A stretch of DNA of 64,000 nt. Origin: Pectobacterium betavasculorum. GTDB lineage: Bacteria; Pseudomonadota; Gammaproteobacteria; Enterobacterales; Enterobacteriaceae. Positions 61,289-64,000 of the stretch are shown here, piece by piece. The stretch is taken from contig NZ_JQHM01000003.1 in assembly GCF_000749845.1 (NCBI RefSeq), positions 408,933-472,932 of the forward strand. The letters are read 5' to 3'. Within the stretch, counting starts at the first letter, position 1. Every line of letters begins with the position of its first letter. The notes under the pieces were generated by a model that did not search any database, was not told the DNA's origin, and saw nothing but the letters and a program-made list of their open reading frames with translations. The position numbers were made by a program, and so were the translations under genes.

Positions 61289-61942
61289 CTACTTGTGTGT
61301 GACAGCTTTTACTGCCCTGTCGCCGCAGAATTGAATCAGGTAAACCAAAACAACGAGTAATATTAATACCGTATTCATGACCGTCGCGTTATAACCAATA
61401 TAACCATACTGATAACCAATTTGACCTAAGCCACCTGCTCCCACGGCACCCCCCATAGCAGAATAGCCTACGAGCGTAATTAACGTGATGGTTGCGGCGT
61501 TAATTAGCCCCGGTAACGCTTCTGGCAGCAATATCTTTTTGACGATCTGCATCGGCGTCGCACCCATCGCGCGGGCGGCTTCGATCAGACCGGTCGGAAT
61601 TTCAAGCAGCGCGTTTTCCACCATACGGGCAATAAACGGTGCTGCACCGACGGTGAGAGGAACGATAGCCGCTTGCAGACCAATAGAGGTTCCGACAATG
61701 ATGCGGGTAAAAGGAATCATCCATACCAGCAAAATAATGAATGGAATCGAGCGGAAAATGTTTACCAGAGCAGAAACGGTCCTGTAGAGCTTTGGATTGG
61801 CGATAATTTGCCCCGCACGCGTGGTATACAATAAAACGCCTACGGGTAAGCCAAGCACAAAGCCAAAGAAACCAGAAACAAACGTCATTGCGACGGTTTC
61901 CCATACTCCCTTAGCCATTAACCACATCATTGCTTCAGACAT
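61289..61942 (-). CDS. metI: Methionine ABC transporter permease MetI
   Basis: A 217-residue permease with five membrane segments and the EAA loop '[20 protein letters not shown]'. The ATG at 61942 gives the E. coli N-terminus (MSEAMMWL) and exact length; the longer open frame overlapping metN is not used. It overlaps the metN 3' end by 8 nt. Confidence 0.95.
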   Translation of the reverse strand: MSEAMMWLMAKGVWETVAMTFVSGFFGFVLGLPVGVLLYTTRAGQIIANPKLYRTVSALVNIFRSIPFIILLVWMIPFTRIIVGTSIGLQAAIVPLTVGAAPFIARMVENALLEIPTGLIEAARAMGATPMQIVKKILLPEALPGLINAATITLITLVGYSAMGGAVGAGGLGQIGYQYGYIGYNATVMNTVLILLVVLVYLIQFCGDRAVKAVTHK

Positions 61943-62966
61943 AACCCAGAACCTCAATAGTAACGTGACTTTCCTGTAGGAATTGGATTGCGGTTTTAAT
62001 ATCCGCATCGTCGCCATGCATTTCTGCCAGCATGATGCCGAATTTGACGCCACCGGCATAATCCATCTGGGCGCTAATAATGTTGTTGTTGACGCTAAAG
62101 CGTCGAGCAACCTCGGACAGCAGCGGAGCATCCACCGATTTACCCGTAAACTCCATGCGTAATAAAGGTGTGGTGTCTGGGCGATAGTCAGGGGACAGAC
62201 GAGTTAAGTAGTCGTCAGGGATGTCTAGGTGTAACGTTGACTGAATGAATTTTTGCGCCAGCGGCGTTTTCGGATGCGAGAAGACTTCACTTACCGTGTC
62301 TTTCTCGATGAGTCGTCCGTCACTGATAACCGCAACCTGATCGCAAATGCGTTTCACCACATCCATTTCATGTGTAATAAGAAGAATGGTTAGACCCAGA
62401 CGACGATTAATGTCTTTTAGTAATTCAAGAATCGAGCGAGTTGTTGCAGGATCCAATGCGCTGGTTGCTTCATCACACAGCAGAACTTTCGGATTGCTCG
62501 CCAACGCACGCGCAATGGCGACACGCTGTTTTTGTCCGCCGGACAAGTTGGCTGGATAGACGTCATGTTTATCTGCCAACCCAACCAGCTTCAATAATTC
62601 GTGTACGCGCTTGGTAATGTCAGCTTTCGGCGTGTTATCCAGTTCCAAAGGAAGCGAAATGTTGGCAAAAACGGTGCGCGAAGAGAGCAGGTTGAAATGT
62701 TGGAAAATCATGCCGATTTGTCGGCGTGCGTGCGTCAACTGGCTATCTGACAGCTGAGTCAATTCTTGTCCATCAACCAGCACTTTCCCTTCTGTTGGTC
62801 GTTCCAATAAATTGACGCAACGTATCAGTGTACTTTTACCTGCGCCCGATGCGCCGATAACACCATAAATTTGCCCGGTCGGGACATGAAGGCTGACATC
62901 AGCAAGTGCGGTAATGCTCCGCCCATTCTGCTGGAAAACCTTAGTAATATTAGAAAGTTCAATCAT
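61935..62966 (-). CDS. metN: Methionine ABC transporter ATP-binding protein MetN
   Basis: A 343-residue ATPase with Walker A '[18 protein letters not shown]', signature '[16 protein letters not shown]', Walker B '[13 protein letters not shown]', and a C-terminal ACT-like (NIL) domain of about 90 residues that binds methionine and inhibits transport. First gene of metNIQ; three MetJ boxes lie upstream. Confidence 0.96.
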   Translation of the reverse strand: MIELSNITKVFQQNGRSITALADVSLHVPTGQIYGVIGASGAGKSTLIRCVNLLERPTEGKVLVDGQELTQLSDSQLTHARRQIGMIFQHFNLLSSRTVFANISLPLELDNTPKADITKRVHELLKLVGLADKHDVYPANLSGGQKQRVAIARALASNPKVLLCDEATSALDPATTRSILELLKDINRRLGLTILLITHEMDVVKRICDQVAVISDGRLIEKDTVSEVFSHPKTPLAQKFIQSTLHLDIPDDYLTRLSPDYRPDTTPLLRMEFTGKSVDAPLLSEVARRFSVNNNIISAQMDYAGGVKFGIMLAEMHGDDADIKTAIQFLQESHVTIEVLGYV

Positions 62967-63030
62967 ATGTTTTTTATCGTAAGTGCCTATGGCTGGATAA
63001 ATCAGTTTCTGTATTAACAGAAGATGAAAT

Positions 63031-63054
63031 GGATGTTAGGGCGTCTAGACGTCT
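63031..63054 (-). promoter_or_regulatory. MetJ operator (tandem met boxes) upstream of metN
   Basis: An exact met box AGACGTCT lies at 63047-63054. GGGCGTCT (63039-63046, 6 of 8) and GGATGTTA (63031-63038, 4 of 8) are in phase next to it. MetJ with S-adenosylmethionine binds such 8-bp tandem boxes to repress methionine genes. The site sits 65-90 bp before the metN ATG and is also close to the divergent gmhB. Confidence 0.8.
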
Positions 63055-63147
63055 AAGTCAATCGGGATTGTCACCGCCCTACATTCTCTCTGCGAGCGAA
63101 AACATGCGATACTGCCGCGTAATTTACGCCATTCAGGAGCAAAGTCA

Positions 63148-63711
63148 GTGGCACAAAGTATTCCAGCAATTTTTCTTGATCGTGACGGCACGATCAATGT
63201 TGATCACGGTTATGTTCATGAGATTGACAACTTTCAATTTATTGATGGTGTCATCGACGCCATGCGAGAGCTGAAGAGCATGGGGTTCGCGCTGGTTGTT
63301 GTGACGAACCAGTCCGGTATCGCCCGCGGTAAATTTACAGAAGATCAGTTTATGCAACTGACGGAATGGATGGACTGGTCGCTGGCAGATCGTGATGTTG
63401 ATCTGGATGGCATCTACTTTTGTCCGCATCATCCTGAAGCAGGGGAGGATGAATACCATCAGACTTGTGATTGCCGTAAGCCTGAACCTGGTATGTTGCT
63501 TTCCGCACAGCGTGAACTGCACATTGATATGGCCGCTTCTTATATGGTGGGTGATAAGTTAGAGGATATGCAGGCTGCAATTGGCGCTGGTGTGGGGCAT
63601 AAACTGCTAGTTCGTACCGGTAAACCGGTTACCGAGCAAGGTGAAGCACTGGCTGATGGCGTGCTGGAAAGCCTCGCAGAGCTGCCAAAATGGATAAAAA
63701 CGCGCAGTTAA
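63148..63711 (+). CDS. gmhB: D-glycero-beta-D-manno-heptose 1,7-bisphosphate 7-phosphatase GmhB
   Basis: A 187-residue HAD phosphatase of LPS heptose synthesis. It has the nucleophile motif '[18 protein letters not shown]', '[13 protein letters not shown]', the Zn-binding loop '[11 protein letters not shown]' with 'CDCRKPEPG', and '[12 protein letters not shown]'. The start is GTG 63148, 10 nt after AGGAGC. It precedes an rRNA operon, as in E. coli (rrnH). Confidence 0.95.
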   Translation: MAQSIPAIFLDRDGTINVDHGYVHEIDNFQFIDGVIDAMRELKSMGFALVVVTNQSGIARGKFTEDQFMQLTEWMDWSLADRDVDLDGIYFCPHHPEAGEDEYHQTCDCRKPEPGMLLSAQRELHIDMAASYMVGDKLEDMQAAIGAGVGHKLLVRTGKPVTEQGEALADGVLESLAELPKWIKTRS

Positions 63712-63763
63712 CAGGCGGAACGAATGAAAGATGCGCAAACAGAAAAAAGTTTACTAGATTTGC

Positions 63764-63791
63764 TTGCGCTTCTGAATCGGCTCCCTATAAT
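63764..63791 (+). promoter_or_regulatory. rRNA operon promoter P1
   Basis: TTGCGC (63764-63769), a 16-bp spacer and TATAAT (63786-63791), followed by the GC-rich discriminator GCGCC. An A/T-rich UP-element-like stretch (about 63740-63761) lies upstream. This is the typical layout of rrn P1. Confidence 0.85.
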
Positions 63792-63864
63792 GCGCCTCCA
63801 TCGACACGGCGCTGTGACTCACAACCGGGGCGATAAAGAAAGAGAAAACGCTTTAAAATAAACG

Positions 63865-63892
63865 TTGACTCTGAAGGTGATTAGCGTAATAT
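63865..63892 (+). promoter_or_regulatory. rRNA operon promoter P2
   Basis: TTGACT (63865-63870), a 16-bp spacer and TAATAT (63887-63892), with discriminator ACGCCACC, about 100 bp after P1 as in other enterobacterial rrn operons. Confidence 0.8.
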
Positions 63893-63928
63893 ACGCCACC
63901 TCGCGAAGCGGATAAGACCGCAACGCAC

Positions 63929-63940
63929 TGCTCTTTAACA
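63929..63940 (+). promoter_or_regulatory. rrn leader boxA antitermination site
   Basis: TGCTCTTTAACA is the boxA sequence used by NusB/S10 to prevent early termination of rRNA transcripts. The leader continues to the window end; the 16S gene itself is outside. Confidence 0.85.
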
Positions 63941-64000
63941 ATATAATCAGACAATCTGTGTGGGCACTCACAAGACCGTATCTTAACGATATAAAAAGTC

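Noticed and set aside
63720..64000. 16S rRNA gene start
   Set aside because: Only the promoters and leader with boxA are present; the window ends before any recognisable 16S sequence.

Overview
The window reads as chromosomal DNA of a soft-rot enterobacterium, most likely Pectobacterium. Housekeeping genes sit in enterobacterial order (barA-rlmD-relA-mazG-pyrG-eno, queE/queD, cysJIH, cysDNC-ygbE, ftsB-ispD-ispF-truD-pcm-nlpD-rpoS, proS-tsaA-rcsF-metQIN-gmhB-rrn leader). Between these blocks lie plant-associated genes: rhamnogalacturonide transport and hydrolysis (rhiT, rhiN), a GH28 pectin-type hydrolase, and a cytokinin-type isopentenyltransferase. The genus is inferred from gene content and overall protein similarity as I remember it; no search was run.

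Layout. 1-929: the 3' part of an AT-rich biotin-dependent carboxyltransferase gene. 1434-7447: D-glucarate catabolism (gudX, gudD, garL, garR, garK) taking glucarate to 2-phosphoglycerate, with no transporter gene visible. 7899-18890: barA (GacS/ExpS-type sensor), rlmD, relA, mazG, pyrG and eno. 19247-20450: a two-gene, AT-rich minus-strand operon with an ipt/etz-like gene and an upstream 'pre-etz'-like gene. 20885-23627: rhiT-rhiN. 24069-25584: a broken SDR gene, a second gene remnant and a secreted metallo-beta-lactamase-fold hydrolase. 25913-27001: queE and queD, facing each other. 27084-31992: GH28 hydrolase, orphan sugar-binding protein and a large protein of unknown function. 32388-36697: cysJIH. 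36738-42846: eutE-eutR-adhP-pta, an ethanol/acetaldehyde-to-acetyl-phosphate module without microcompartment genes. 43273-48144: cysG-cysD-cysN-cysC-ygbE. 48220-50600: an amino-acid ABC transporter preceded by a tandem ARG-box-like pair. 50941-57081: ftsB to rpoS, with surE missing between truD and pcm. 57184-63711: proS, tsaA, rcsF, metQ-metI-metN and gmhB. 63764-64000: promoters and boxA of an rRNA operon whose 16S gene lies beyond the window.

The accessory genes occupy the joints between conserved syntenic blocks. The same joints carry three copies of a roughly 250-330 bp dispersed repeat and four ERIC elements, two of which share a distinctive internal insert.

The most interesting points are the cytokinin operon, the eutE/eutR/adhP/pta module (its EutE lacks the usual N-terminal encapsulation helix), the surE gap, the dispersed repeat family, and the GH28/binding-protein/unknown-protein island.
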